A stretch of DNA of 64,000 nt, from positions 200,752,939-200,816,938 of the forward strand of contig JAIOJX010000032.1 in the NCBI GenBank assembly GCA_022376925.1, written 5' to 3'. The translations under genes and the position numbers were made by a program. This DNA comes from Tragulus kanchil. Lineage: Eukaryota > Chordata > Mammalia > Artiodactyla > Tragulidae. The number at the start of each line of letters is the position of its first letter. The first letter of the stretch is position 1. Below are positions 22,967 to 35,581 of this stretch, one piece after another. The notes below the pieces were generated by a model, which saw only the letters and a program-made list of their open reading frames with translations, was not told the DNA's origin and searched no databases.

Positions 22967-24530
22967 GAAAGAAGACAAGAAAATGAAAGAAAATCCATAC
23001 AGAATTGAAGGAAGAAATAAAACTGTTCCTCTGTACAGATGAAATGGTTTTCTAAGAAGAAAACCCCAAGGAATCTGCATACATACATATATACACCTAG
23101 AACTAACATGTGAGTTCAGTAAGGTCACAGGACACAAGATAAACATTCAAAAATCTATTGTATTTCTATATATTAACAATACATGGAGATTAAAATGTAA
23201 AGGATAATATCACTTACAATTGCCCAGAAACACTAAGTGCTCGATATAAATCACACAGAACTTCTTCGCTGAAAACTATACAATGTTAATGGAAAACAAA
23301 CAAACTAACTAAAAGACATACTAGTTCAGGGATTAGAAAAACTAACATAGTGAAAATTTCGATTCTCCTATTGTTATACAAGTTTAACATGACTTCTTTC
23401 AAAATCTCAGCCAGATTTTTTTGTAGATATAATGAAGATTAATTTAATTATATTAAAAAGAAGCACCTGTACCCCAATGTTCATTGCAGCTCTCTATACA
23501 ATAGCCAGAACAATGGAAGCAACCTAGATGTCCATCGACGAATGAATGGATCCAGAAGCTCTGGTACATATATACAATAGGATACTACTCAGCTGTTAAA
23601 AGAAATGCAGAAGACTCAGTCCTAATGAGGTGGCTGGCTCTAGAACCTATCATAAAAAGTGAAGTAAGTCAAAAAGAGAAAGACAAATACAGTATACTAA
23701 CACACATATATGGAATCTAGTAGGACAGTCTTGATAACACACGCAGTGAACTCATGGAAAAACAGACAGAGCATAGACATAGGGACATTGTGGGGAAGAA
23801 ATAGGGATGGGGAGGCATGGAGGGAGTAACATGGAAACCTATACTGTCATGTGTGGAAAAGATAGCTATTGTCATTGTGCTAAGGGAATAGGAGTGCTCA
23901 CAATGACATGGGGCGATGGTCCGGAGGGGTGGGATGGGGGGAACTGAGTGGGGACCATGGACATGCATATGACTGATCTGGGAACATACATGTCTGTGAA
24001 CAACAAAACTCTGTAAAACCTTTAAAAAAAGAATAAAAAAAAAAAAAAAGAAAGAAGACAAGAAAATGAAAGAAAATCCATACAGAATTGAAGGAAGAAA
24101 TAAAACTGTTCCTCTGTACAGATGAAATGGTTTTCTAAGAAGAAAACCCCAAGGAATCTGCATACATACATATATACACCTAGAACTAACATGTGAGTTC
24201 AGTAAGGTCACAGGACACAAGATAAACATTCAAAAATCTATTGTATTTCTATATATTAACAATACATGGAGATTAAAATGTAAAGGATAATATCACTTAC
24301 AATTGCCCAGAAACACTAAGTGCTCGATATAAATCACACAGAACTTCTTCGCTGAAAACTATACAATGTTAATGGAAAACAAACAAACTAACTAAAAGAC
24401 ATACTAGTTCAGGGATTAGAAAAACTAACATAGTGAAAATTTCGATTCTCCTATTGTTATACAAGTTTAACATGACTTCTTTCAAAATCTCAGCCAGATT
24501 TTTTTGTAGATATAATGAAGATTAATTTAA
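22375..24530. repeat. Tandem duplication F (offset 1082-1083)
   Basis: Copy 1 is 22375-23447 and copy 2 is 23457-24530, with a short AT-rich joint. The only internal differences I see are 1-bp indels ('agaacatgg' versus 'agaacaatgg', and A-run length). The unit holds the end of the younger L1, its TSD and part of the ancient L1 ORF2. The identical 170-codon minus-strand frames at 22634-23146 and 23717-24229 are antisense L1. Confidence 0.97.
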
Positions 24531-26453
24531 ATTTATATGAAATGGAAAAGGAACTAGAATAGCTAAAAGAATACTGAAAAAAGGCAATAAAATAGGAGGA
24601 ATAAGTCTGTCCAATTTCAAAACTTACCCAGCAGTAATAATACTGTATGGTATTGGAGGATAGACAGACATACGGACCAATGAAACAGAATAGAGAGCCT
24701 ATAAATAGACCTACATAAATATGCTTAACCGATTTTTGATAAAGGTACAAAAGCAATTCAATGGAGGAAAAATAGCCATTTCAAAACATAGTATTGGAAC
24801 ACTGTACGTCCATATGTTCAAGCAAAAACGGAACCTCAATTTGTCTCACTTTTTACCCAAAAATTATCTTACAATGCATCATGGATTTAAAAGTAAAATG
24901 CAAAACTACTAAATTTTTAGGAAAAAGAATAAGAGAAAATCTTCAGGATAAAGGGCTCTGCAAAGGATTCCTAGGCTAGATAACAAAAGCAGAATTCATA
25001 AAAGGAAAACTCGATAAATTGGTTCTCATAATTATAAACTCTGGATTTGTGAAAGACCAAGTAAAGGAGACAAAAAGACAAGCTACAGAATGGAAGGAAA
25101 TATCTGCAAACTAGTCTCTAACATAGGACTAGTATATAGAATATGAAAAAAAAACCCAAATCTCAAAACTCAACAGTCAAAAAATCTATTTAGAAAATGG
25201 GCACAAGACCTAAAGAGATATTTTATCAAAGATGATATGCAGATGGAAAAGAAGAATATGAAAAGATGGTTAACACATTAGTAATTATGTAAATGCAGAT
25301 TAAAACCACTATGAGATATCACTGCACACCTGCCAGAGTGACTAAAATAGAAAACAGTGACAACATGGCAAAGATGAGAAGAAAGTGAATCACACATACA
25401 CTGCTAGTGGGAACATAAGACCATCCAGGCACTCTGGGAAATACTTGGCTCTTTAATAAAAAACCTAAATATGCAACCACGTAGCAATCACACTAGTGAA
25501 TATTATTCCAGCAAAATGAAAATACACACATTCAAAAAAAATCATACATAAATATTTATAGCAGCTTTTTCCATAATAGCCAAACTGGAAATGACCCAGA
25601 TATCCTTCCATCAGTAAGTGGTTAAACAAGCTGTAATGTATATTTTGCTAAGTAAGTCAAATTAATCCCAAAGATTGCATAATATATAATTTCATTCATG
25701 TAATATTCTTAAAATGGAAAAATTACACAAAGAAGAATGTATTCTTTTTCCATTGGAGATTAGTTTTGGTGTTTAAGGAGGAGGTGAGATGTGAAGCAGG
25801 TGGGTTTGGCTATAAGAGGCTAACCTGAAAGGTCTGATGGAAATATTTTGTATCTTGACTATATCAAAGTCAATATCCTGGTTGTGACATTTAACAATAG
25901 GTTTTTAAGATATTACTGTAGTCGGGAACTGTGTAATGGGTACTCAGATCTCTCTGTATTATTTCTTATAACTGTGTATGATATACAATCATCTCAAAAT
26001 AAGTTCAGTTTTAAAGATGCAGGGGAAGAAGTTCCATGCATTCTCTGATTATTTCACTAGTTGGGTCTTTTCTCTGGAACTCTGGATGTAAAATCAGCCT
26101 TGTTCCTAATTATAAGGCATAATCACCGAATCATGGTCTTCTCTCTTCTAGCAGATTAATGAAAAGTCTAGGCCTCTGAAAAGCAGAACTTGTTTCTTCT
26201 TATTACCAGGCCTCAGATTCTCAAAGATAAAATGAATTGAATCTTCTCTCCTTTCACCAACTTTACAGCACTCTAGGAATTACAATTATTCTTTCAAAAA
26301 ATAAAATTATTTCAATATTTTGTTTCAATCTTTCCAAAAGTAAATAGTCCCTTAAGTGTGGGGTACAACATGTAGCAAAATATTATTCTTTTATCTTTTG
26401 TGATGTACTTTTGGTCTGAAGGAGGAGATAGTATCTAAAATATACCTAACTAG

Positions 26454-26562
26454 GGACTTCCCTGGTGGTCCAGCGGTTAACACTCTGTGCTACACTTGTA
26501 AGGGCCACAGGTTTGATTCCCAGTCAGGGAACTAAGATCCTACATGCCTTCAAAAAAATAAT
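26454..26562 (+). mobile_element. CHR-1-like tRNA-Glu SINE (duplicated at 27537-27645)
   Basis: Begins 'gggacttccctggtggtcca', keeps the B-box-like 'ggtttgattcccagtcaggg' and 'actaagatcctacatgcctt', then a short A-tail. Imperfect flanking repeats 'aaaatatacctaa' and 'aaaacatacataa' suggest its TSD. Confidence 0.88.
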
Positions 26563-26727
26563 ATAAAACATACATAATGAGTTTTCGAAATTTTAATTCT
26601 AGCATGAAACATTTATATTGAAGATTCAAGATCTTCTCACTGCGATCCACTACTGGAGATGACCATATTTACCTGATGGATTCTTGTTTCTAAAAATGAA
26701 GATTTATAAAAGATTATAACAAAAAGG

Positions 26728-26875
26728 ACTTTCCTAGCAGTCCAGTGGTTAAGACTGCATTTCCATGGCGGGGCATGGGATCTACTGAAACTGATCCCAT
26801 ATGCCTCAAGGCATAGTCCAAAAAGGAAAAAAAGATAATAATAACAATAATAATAATAATAATAATAGAAATCCA
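26728..26875 (+). mobile_element. CHR-1-like SINE with AAT-repeat tail (duplicated at 27811-27958)
   Basis: Starts 'ggactttcctagcagtccag', continues 'tggttaagactgcatttcca' and 'gatcccatatgcctcaaggc', and ends in an A-rich tail that expanded into an (AAT)n microsatellite around 26835-26868. The isoleucine- and tyrosine-rich minus-strand frames here are translations of that microsatellite. Confidence 0.85.
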
Positions 26876-26924
26876 AAATAAAACTAAAGATAATGATAAT
26901 AATAAATTAATAATAGATAACATT

Positions 26925-27122
26925 TATTGAATAGTTGCCATGTGTGGAGCGTTAAGTTAATCAATTTATATCTTACTTAATCCTCACCATATTCCAAAAT
27001 GGTAGATGCTATTATCATCCGTATACTATAGGCCCATTTGGGCTTAGAGAGTTGAACTAACCTTCCCAAGGACAGAGCCGGGACTTGGGACAACAAAGAT
27101 TCAAATCTAGACCCTCCTGACC
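26925..27122 (-). mobile_element. MIR fossil, antisense (duplicated at 28008-28204)
   Basis: The stretches 'taacatttattgaata', 'ttacttaatcctcaccatat', 'tagatgctattatcatcc' and 'gagccgggacttgg' follow the reverse complement of MIR in order over about 200 bp. Confidence 0.8.
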
Positions 27123-28204
27123 AACTTTTTGATATTTCACTAGTTGGGTCTTTTCTCTGGAACTCTGGATGTAAAATCAGCCTTGTTCCTAATTATAAGG
27201 CATAATCACCGAATCATGGTCTTCTCTCTTCTAGCAGATTAATGAAAAGTCTAGGCCTCTGAAAAGCAGAACTTGTTTCTTCTTATTACCAGGCCTCAGA
27301 TTCTCAAAGATAAAATGAATTGAATCTTCTCTCCTTTCACCAACTTTACAGCACTCTAGGAATTACAATTATTCTTTCAAAAAATAAAATTATTTCAATA
27401 TTTTGTTTCAATCTTTCCAAAAGTAAATAGTCCCTTAAGTGTGGGGTACAACATGTAGCAAAATATTATTCTTTTATCTTTTGTGATGTACTTTTGGTCT
27501 GAAGGAGGAGATAGTATCTAAAATATACCTAACTAGGGACTTCCCTGGTGGTCCAGCGGTTAACACTCTGTGCTACACTTGTAAGGGCCACAGGTTTGAT
27601 TCCCAGTCAGGGAACTAAGATCCTACATGCCTTCAAAAAAATAATATAAAACATACATAATGAGTTTTCGAAATTTTAATTCTAGCATGAAACATTTATA
27701 TTGAAGATTCAAGATCTTCTCACTGCGATCCACTACTGGAGATGACCATATTTACCTGATGGATTCTTGTTTCTAAAAATGAAGATTTATAAAAGATTAT
27801 AACAAAAAGGACTTTCCTAGCAGTCCAGTGGTTAAGACTGCATTTCCATGGCGGGGCATGGGATCTACTGAAACTGATCCCATATGCCTCAAGGCATAGT
27901 CCAAAAAGGAAAAAAAGATAATAATAACAATAATAATAATAATAATAATAGAAATCCAAAATAAAACTAAAGATAATGATAATAATAAATTAATAATAGA
28001 TAACATTTATTGAATAGTTGCCATGTGTGGAGCGTTAAGTTAATCAATTTATATCTTACTTAATCCTCACCATATTCCAAAATGGTAGATGCTATTATCA
28101 TCCGTATACTATAGGCCCATTTGGGCTTAGAGAGTTGAACTAACCTTCCCAAGGACAGAGCCGGGACTTGGGACAACAAAGATTCAAATCTAGACCCTCT
28201 GACC

Positions 28205-28811
28205 CTAAAGCCCACAATCTTAACTGCTTTTACTTTAGGGTTTAAGCTTCTTTCAAGATCTAAGAATTTGATATTTCTATTTGATCAGAAATACCACCGG
28301 ATAGAATTTCTACACTGGTTGATGGTATCTTATCACCTCGGGGGGTTTATGATCTCTGCAATGTGCATGCATTGCCATAAAAGTTGATGGCAGAGCTAGG
28401 AGTGCATATATATCATTGAGCACAGATATTCAACAAAACAAAACTTCTGTGTGAATCGCCACCATGGGGCTTTGGTTAGCTAACCTATGCTCAGACTCTG
28501 CTGCACTTCTTGACATATTAAAAACATTTAGCCAGTGACTTTCTCTAAGACCAAAGTTCTCATCAAAGATAATGGTCAAATCATATTTCTCATTGGTGGT
28601 CTCAGAAAAACTTTTGTTCTTATTCCCATTCTCATTGGTTTCTCTTTCACTCTTTACCTTCACTCTTTCCTTCCTCTTGGTATTCCCCTTTCCCTGATTT
28701 CTCCTCTTTAGCAGAGGACTTGTGCCATACCTAGTTGGCCAATTTAAAGGAACGGAATGTTTTGAGGCTGGAGAAACCACACACTACCCTTCCATTCTGA
28801 GATGGTGGGAA
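28205..28811. other. Non-repetitive DNA, no supported gene
   Basis: A 116-codon minus-strand frame (28430-28780) is rich in Lys, Glu and Asn and has no recognisable domain, no Kozak or splice context I can defend, and no duplicate. I leave it unannotated as a gene. Confidence 0.45.
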
Positions 28812-29088
28812 AATTTTTTTTTTCAAATTTTGGCCTCTTTTATTGGTTTTCTACTTATTTATTTTTATCCATCTTTATTCTTTGGCCTGTGTGGGCCTCC
28901 CACTGCAGTGGCCTCTCTCCTTGCAGAGCAATGGCTCTGGGCGCATGCTCCCCAGAGCTGGGTCATAATTGGACACACCGGTCCAGTCGTTCCCAGGCAC
29001 ATGGACTCGTCCTGGGCCAGGGATCAAATCGGTGCCCCTTGCACTGCAAGGTGGACTCTCTACCCACTGGACCACCAGGGAAGCCTGA
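28812..29088 (-). mobile_element. CHR-type SINE, antisense, diverged
   Basis: A T-run, then 'ggcctcttttattggttttc', 'ctttggcctgtgtgggcctc', 'ttggacacaccggtcca', and the closing reverse-complement head 'ccactggaccaccagggaag'. It has more substitutions and small deletions than the copies at 12984 or 62442, so it is older. The frames at 28722-29105 and 28875-29204 come from it. Confidence 0.9.
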
Positions 29089-30179
29089 AAAATAATATTT
29101 TTTAAGAACCATTTTAGTTCTTGGTACTTGTGAAAATAATTATTTCTGTACGAACCTGCACCAGCACATTTTTTTTTCCTTACAACATTCTGAGACAATA
29201 CCAAAATATATCTGTGACCTAGAAAAAACGTACTTTTCCTTCTCTTTTTAATGTTCTTTCTCTTGTGTGTGTGTGCTCACACATGCACCTATGAGCAGTG
29301 TGCTCACATGACTTTTTAGGCCTGTCAGCCTGTTGGGGACCTCCATGCAGTTACAACAATCCACAGCACACTGCTGATGCATCAAAGCTCATTCCAGACC
29401 ACACAGACTAGCACTTCCCACTGAGACAGACCAGTATTTCAAAACTGTCAGAAAAATCAACAACCAGAGACTTGTGCATTTGCTGTGGGGTATAGTCTGT
29501 TCTTGTGCAGATATCACTATTCAGGTTTTTAAAAATGTATGAAGTTTCACTTTAGCACCCCTCAAGCATTCCGTAAGTGCATGGCCCATACCTGCCCAGA
29601 GAAAGGTCATGCAGAATCTTATAGATATACCCACACACTTGAAGACTTAACCTTCCAAGAGAACTTTTTTGCCTTTCATGAGTTCAGACTTCTTGTCCCT
29701 CCCATCAAAGTGTCTTAGACTCTCCTATCTTGAGCCCTTAGCTAATCCAGACAGAAAGTCTACCTTCTGCATCTCATGGCAAATGGAGAAGGAAGGTGAT
29801 GAGATCACAAAAGCAGTGGATTATCTAAAATACTCACTTCATTGGCTATGAAATGACCTTTGACACAGTCAATTTGTGGTTGTGTTATTTTGTTTAGGTT
29901 ATCACTGAATACTGATACAGCCTCCCTCCCACAATGACAAAATAAGTATCCAAGGCAGATTGAGAAGAAATACTTGCTATCAAAACAGCAATACAGTCAA
30001 CACAAAGACCAACTGCACATAGAGCATTAGCTCTTTCTCCTTACTTAAGGAAGTGAAAGCAGAGATAAAATACACTGAAACACATGGCCAAAATCTCACT
30101 TGCAATCTGTAGCATGTCCCAAAAAATGGGCCTAGATCTTGTGGCACTGGTTTTCTATCTACTTCCTATCCCAAGTTTT
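29089..30179. other. Non-repetitive DNA, nothing recognised
   Basis: A short (GT)n at about 29262-29274 lies in a CACA/TGTG-rich patch. Otherwise I find no gene and no repeat family I can name. Confidence 0.4.
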
Positions 30180-30420
30180 TTAGACCTAAGGTCGAGATAA
30201 TAAATATTTTAGGCTCTGTAGTATATAAAAATCTGTCAGATCTATTCAACTCTGCCACTGTGGTGTAAAGGAAACATGCACAATGAGATATATAATATGT
30301 ACACAAATAAGTGTGACTATATCCCAATAGAACAGTGTTCCAACAAAACTTTATTTACAAAAACAGTTGGTGGGCCACAGAAGGATTGTGGACCATAGTT
30401 TAATAACCCTTGCTCTTAGA
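30180..30420 (+). mobile_element. hAT-Charlie-like DNA transposon fossil (partial copy at 31314-31500)
   Basis: The stretches 'agataataaatattttaggc', 'tcaactctgccactgtggtg', 'ttccaacaaaactttattta' and 'gtgggccacagaaggattgt' follow a well-known mammalian nonautonomous hAT consensus. I cannot give the exact MER number. Duplication H repeats all but the first 40 bp. Confidence 0.65.
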
Positions 30421-30459
30421 TGCTTACTGGGAAAGCCCAGTGGACACTTATATTTTTAA

Positions 30460-30990
30460 AAAGAGGATTTATTATGCCCTACTGGATATTAGTCTCAACT
30501 GTAAAGTTGTAACACCTGGAAAAGTATAAAATTAACACAAACATCACTAGAATATTATTGAGCACAGTAGAGAGCTTAGTATATATGAAAATCTATGTTA
30601 TACAGGAATCTACAAATCAGTGAGGAATAAGAAGAATTACTTAATAAGTTGTGCTGGGAAAGTTTGCAATTTGAAAACCAAAAGGAAGTAATTTGGTTGA
30701 GTACTCTATGTCCAAAATGAATTTCATGAAGATTAAAAAGTTAAATCCAAAAAAGAGAGCAAATGCAAAGGTAAGTTTATCTCATCTCTGAATCAGGAAA
30801 ATCTTTCCAAGCACAGAAAAAGTAATTGGAGAAATCATAAAAGGAGAAAAATCAATAGTTTTTACTAAATCAGAAAACATATATTTCTGCCCCTCAAAGA
30901 ACATCATAAAATTAAAAAGTAAAATGGACAGAAAAATGTGTTTGCCACAAGTATGTATCTATAATAACAACTACAATGCTGGTTACAAAT
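30460..30990 (+). mobile_element. Old L1 ORF2 C-terminal scrap (duplicated at about 31550-32080)
   Basis: Phrases such as 'gttgtgctgggaaagtttgc', 'aatcaggaaaatctttccaa' and 'atcataaaaggagaaaaatc' resemble the L1 ORF2 end in sense. It is strongly diverged, with no open frame. Confidence 0.5.
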
Positions 30991-31077
30991 GGGTTTCTTG
31001 CTTGTGACAAAGCAGATTCACTACAGCTTTGCGGACTCTGTGTCGCCGTGAAGTGTAGTCAAAAGAACCCTACACTT

Positions 31078-31260
31078 GGAGTCAGAAACACAAAGCTTAA
31101 ATCTTGGCTCTGTCCCTTACTAGGCAGGTGATTTCAGGCACATTATGTAACCGGAGCTTCAGTTTCTTCACTTGTAAAGTAATTGCAATGTTTACCACAC
31201 CTAGTCAGTTGTTCAAAGAGGTCATACATGAGAATATCTGGCCCTGGGCTGACACGTATA
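31078..31260 (+). mobile_element. MIR fossil (duplicated at 32169-32351)
   Basis: The stretches 'cttggagtcagaaacac', 'tctgtcccttactaggca' and 'gagcttcagtttcttcactt' follow the MIR consensus in sense. Confidence 0.75.
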
Positions 31261-32410
31261 TCGTTAGAGATCAGTGGCATTTCCTTTGGAAGATACTAGA
31301 AGAATGCTTGAGAATATAAAAATCTGTCAGATCTATTCAACTCTGCCACTGTGGTGTAAAGGAAACATGCACAATGAGATATATAATATGTACACAAATA
31401 AGTGTGACTATATCCCAATAGAACAGTGTTCCAACAAAACTTTATTTACAAAACAGTTGGTGGGCCACAGAAGGATTGTGGACCATAGTTTAATAACCCT
31501 TGCTCTTAGATGCTTACTGGGAAAGCCCAGTGGACACTTATATTTTTAAAAAGAGGATTTATTATGCCCTACTGGATATTAGTCTCAACTGTAAAGTTGT
31601 AACACCTGGAAAAGTATAAAATTAACACAAACATCACTAGAATATTATTGAGCACAGTAGAGAGCTTAGTATATATGAAAATCTATGTTATACAGGAATC
31701 TACAAATCAGTGAGGAATAAGAAGAATTACTTAATAAGTTGTGCTGGGAAAGTTTGCAATTTGAAAACCAAAAGGAAGTAATTTGGTTGAGTACTCTATG
31801 TCCAAAATGAATTTCATGAAGTTTAAAAAAGTTAAATCCAAAAAAGAGAGCAAATGCAAAGGTAAGTTTATCTCATCTCTGAATCAGGAAAATCTTTCCA
31901 AGCACAGAAAAAGTAATTGGAGAAATCATAAAAGGAGAAAAATCAATAGTTTTTACTAAATCAGAAAACATATATTTCTGCCCCTCAAAGAACATCATAA
32001 AATTAAAAAGTAAAATGGACAGAAAAATGTGTTTGCCACAAGTATGTATCTATAATAACAACTACAATGCTGGTTACAAATGGGTTTCTTGCTTGTGACA
32101 AAGCAGATTCACTACAGCTTTGCGGACTCTGTGTCGCCGTGAAGTGTAGTCAAAAGAACCCTACACTTGGAGTCAGAAACACAAAGCTTAAATCTTGGCT
32201 CTGTCCCTTACTAGGCAGGTGATTTCAGGCACATTATGTAACCGGAGCTTCAGTTTCTTCACTTGTAAAGTAATTGCAATGTTTACCACACCTAGTCAGT
32301 TGTTCAAAGAGGTCATACATGAGAATATCTGGCCCTGGGCTGACACGTATATCGTTAGAGATCAGTGGCATTTCCCTTTGGAAGATACTAGAATGAACTG
32401 CTTTGAGAAT

Positions 32411-33370
32411 CCATTGTATTTTGATAAAGAAAGAGGATGCTGCAAACATTAGGTCAAAAAGCCTTAGAAGCCATTTCCTTCACCCAAACTACATAACTAT
32501 CAACTGACCTAAGAATGCAATTCTGGCTATAATGTCCGTACAGTGCCTGCTTTTTATTCAGCCAGTCAAATATGTTATATCAGTAACAAAATGCATAAGA
32601 CCATTTTATAAACATTTACACATACACATAAAAAGCAGGGGTTCACTAGCCCTCTTCACATTACTGTCTAAGAGCCCTTGTTGATCAGACATGCTCTGGG
32701 AGTAGGGAGAAGAGGGGTGGTGGGTGACAAGGAGATGGCAAGAGAGACTAGTCTGGCAAAGGACTGACCAGGAACTAATTGTCCATAGACTGACTGCCTT
32801 CATTCTCAGGAAAGAAGCCACTTGGACAGTGTTTTGACCAAGAGCACCAGTTTCCACAAGCAAGCAATCATGCTGCCTATGAAACCATGGCTGTATAGTT
32901 GGCCAATCACTTTCATGACTTAAGATCCTCTAAGCAATGAAGGGCAGGCATTACCAAGCCCTTTGTGGCACAAAGAAGAGATTACAAGAGGCTAAATCAC
33001 TTACTTAAGGCCATTTCAAGGTCATGTGGGGTGGTCTAGCTGAATATATTTCCCATTAGATAATCAAGATCATCTTCCATCCCATACACCTCACTCCTAG
33101 CACAATTTATAAAGAAGTTCATGAAAAAAATAATTTGGTATGTCTTTTCTGATGAGGATAAAAGACATTCTCCCAACTAAGTTAATCATTATTTCCATCA
33201 GTATTAAGCTAGAAAGCACTTAAAGAAGAAAATGCCATTTAATTGACATTTATTATGCGTAAAGTACTGCACTGGTATTGGGGTCTAGGGGTGAATATGG
33301 CAGAGAATCTCAAAAACAAGATTAGATATTAATATAATCTACTCATTACAGCTAACGGGCATTGCAAGTA
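32411..33370. other. Non-repetitive DNA with a weak MIR remnant
   Basis: Around 32930-33020 the order 'gaggctaaatcacttactta' then 'aggtcatgtgg' resembles an antisense MIR. No gene is seen. The minus-strand frame 32606-32863 has no recognisable domain. Confidence 0.4.
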
Positions 33371-33374
33371 CAGC

Positions 33375-33545
33375 GCTTTCTTCAGAGTCCAGGATTCAAG
33401 TTCTGTCTCTACCACTGCTAGCTTTGTTATACTGGTCACTTATATATTTTAGCCTTTAATATATTCACCCATAAAATGAGAATAGCCATTTCTAATTTGC
33501 AGGTAAGTAAGGAGTACATAAGACAAGATTAAACACAAATGTGTT
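33375..33545 (+). mobile_element. MIR-like SINE fossil
   Basis: The stretches 'gagtccaggattcaagttct' and 'cacccataaaatgagaatag' fit the MIR core in sense, diverged. Confidence 0.55.
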
Positions 33546-34934
33546 CTGTAAGCAAACATAAGGCATTGTCATGCAAGGCAGAAACATGAGATCTGACATG
33601 AAAAGGTCCATGGAAAACTTTAATGTAACTTTTGATTTCCTGATGAGATGCTCTAGGCTACATTCTCCCACCTTGCTTTACCTCCCTACACCTACAGCCA
33701 CAAACAGCCTTCATCACAGGGACCAGAATAACACCAATTGTATGTGACTATCTCGTGCTGAGTTTGAAGCAATGACCACTGAGACCATGGAAGGACTTTG
33801 GAAAGCAAACTTTAATATTGATTTTTCTTTGCCCTTGTCTATCGCCTTTTAAATTACAGCAAACAGAGGAAGAGGAAGAAAAAGATAATTTTAAGAAAAC
33901 CACTCAATTCATTCTGAAAATCAAACATAATAAACTGACTATAGATCTGTCTGACTACTGTACCATTTCTGTCTGTGCCCATCTATCTATCCACCTATTA
34001 TCCTCCCAACTTTCTTAAAAAGACAGTCAGATACTGAAAATGAGACTCTTTTTTTTTTTTTTTTTTTGCTGGTGCAGTTAAACCTAATTACCTTAAACGC
34101 CTAATAGAGGAGAAAAAGAATGAAACACAAGAGTTTTCTTCAGTTGCTCTTCCCCCTCCTTGGTTTTCATAGGAGTTCAAGTTGAGGTGTGCTTTCGGGA
34201 TTGTCACAGACAGGTCTGAGGGCTTATTCTTGACCTTGAGATCTCAACATTTATCAAGCACTCCTGGTGCATGTCACTTAGCCGAGACGATAGTAACTGA
34301 AAGGGACAAAGAGTGGTCCTACCTTCTACACCTTAAAAGACAGTCTAGGATATGGTGCCAGGAAATAAGAAGACTGATTCTTAAATGTCTAAGTTAAATT
34401 TGCCACTGATTCAAACATCTGCATATAGGTGGACATTAGTATCCAAAAGAATGCATCTTGTCCCATGTAAAATGGCCCTCAGCCACCTCATACACAGAAT
34501 AGTTTCCAACCACTGGGTCTTCTGTCCCTGGATAAATGAGGCACATTCATCATAAGAAAGGGTAAGAGGGCTTCCATTATAAGTTCAGGAAATAAGGGTC
34601 CTTAAATTTATAACCTGTACTGGCTCATTGAGTTTAAAGTCAATAAAATGCTATTTTTAAACACTATTAATTTCAATTTTTGTGCTGACTTAATAATCTT
34701 TTAAATTAACTTAATTACTTTTGAATGAAAATGTGTTCATTTTTAATAATTTTTTTATGATTAGGAGTTACGTACACATGTGCTTTGATGTTCAGAAAAT
34801 ACAGAGAATTTTAAAAAGATCTAAGTTGTCCCATGCCCATTATCCAAAACTATTCCCTATTAGCATTTTGCTTTCTTTCCTTTTCTCCTATTGTTTTATG
34901 TGTGTGTGAGTAAAACTATATGATACATGTAAAG
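33546..34934. other. AT-rich DNA, no gene seen
   Basis: Contains an isolated T-run at about 34050-34067 with no recognisable SINE attached. The frames of 60-71 codons show no family resemblance. Confidence 0.4.
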
Positions 34935-35257
34935 CATGGTGATTTTTGTGTGTGGGGGGGTTGGGTTAGGGAGGGACGGGGTGGGTGGGCCATTTCTATT
35001 GGTCTTTCACTTATCTATTTTCATTTATCTTTGTTCTTTGGCCTGTGTGGGCCTCTCATCACAGTGGCCTCTGTTGTGGCAGAGCGCCAGCTCTGGGCGC
35101 ATGCGCTCCAGAGCTCCGGCTCGGCAATTGGACACATCGGTCCAGCCACTCCGGGGCACGTGGGATCTTCCCAGGCCAGGAATTGAACCGGCGCCCCTGG
35201 CACTGCAAGGCGGTGTCCTCACCCACTGGACCACCAGGGAAGCCCCATGGTGATTTT
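34935..35257 (-). mobile_element. CHR-type GC-rich SINE, antisense, with TSD
   Basis: A G-rich reverse-complement tail ('gggttagggagggacggggt') is followed by the body with 'gcgcatgcgctccagagctc' and the closing 'ggaccaccagggaagcccc'. The 12-bp direct repeat 'catggtgatttt' sits at 34935-34946 and 35246-35257. This is a well-preserved, fairly young copy. Six overlapping frames of 60-139 codons on both strands come from it. Confidence 0.94.
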
Positions 35258-35581
35258 CAGGGGGAAGTTTTTGTCTTACTTGAATCAGTTCTCCTAAGCT
35301 CTTTATCAGATTCCACTGATCAGTAATAAGACAACAATTGGCTAACAAACAGTGACGATTAAACAGAAAAATGTAGGGTATACTACAAGATTTTTCCCCC
35401 TGGTTTAACTTTTCTGAAAATGAAGGAAAGTCAAGTTTAATCAAATTGTCTAATTTGCTAACTGCTAAACCAAGATACCACTCTATTGGCAGAAAAGTGA
35501 AGCGTAAGTGAAGAGCCTTTTGATGAGGGTGAAAGATGAAAGTGAAAGAGCTGGCTTAAAAGTTATTATTAAAAATACTAA
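35258..35581. other. Spacer between two opposing SINEs
   Basis: No gene or repeat is recognised in this 324-bp stretch. Confidence 0.4.

Larger units (their letters stand above)
14340..26030 (+). mobile_element. Ancient, nearly full-length L1 with nested insertions
   Basis: Sense L1 sequence can be followed in order. The 5' region starts with 'cttccagacttctactttag'. ORF1-type sequence runs from about 16380 and ends around 17385-17450 ('cagccagagaaaaatgaca'). ORF2 reverse-transcriptase and C-terminal remnants follow from about 18100. The 3' UTR ends near 26030. All frames are broken. It is interrupted by a poly(A) retrocopy, a CHR SINE, an MLT1 LTR and a younger L1, and inflated by duplications D, E and F. 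Subtracting these leaves about 5.9 kb, close to a complete L1. The subfamily is probably L1M-type; I cannot name it exactly. Confidence 0.8.
26050..28204. repeat. Tandem duplication G (offset 1083)
   Basis: Copy 1 is 26050-27122, a spacer of about 10 bp follows ('aactttttga'), and copy 2 is 27133-28204. The copies look identical apart from a 1-bp indel at the end ('ccctcctgacc' versus 'ccctctgacc'). Each contains two CHR-1-like SINEs, an AAT microsatellite and a MIR. Confidence 0.97.
30223..32410. repeat. Tandem duplication H (offset 1091)
   Basis: Copy 1 is 30223-31313 and copy 2 is 31314-32410. They are nearly identical, with small indels in A-runs. The last 20 bases of copy 1 ('agaatgcttgagaat') are a shortened version of the copy 2 ending ('atgaactgctttgagaat'), as if read with deletions. 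The two frames starting at 31104 and 32195 share their first part for this reason and are not a gene pair. Confidence 0.97.

Noticed and set aside
22634..24229. Two identical 170-codon minus-strand frames (22634-23146 and 23717-24229)
   Set aside because: They are the antisense of the younger L1 3' UTR and the adjoining ancient L1, and there are two only because of duplication F.
28430..28780. 116-codon minus-strand frame outside known repeats
   Set aside because: Lys/Glu/Asn-rich with no family resemblance and no supporting exon signals; length is within chance for AT-poor stretches of this size.
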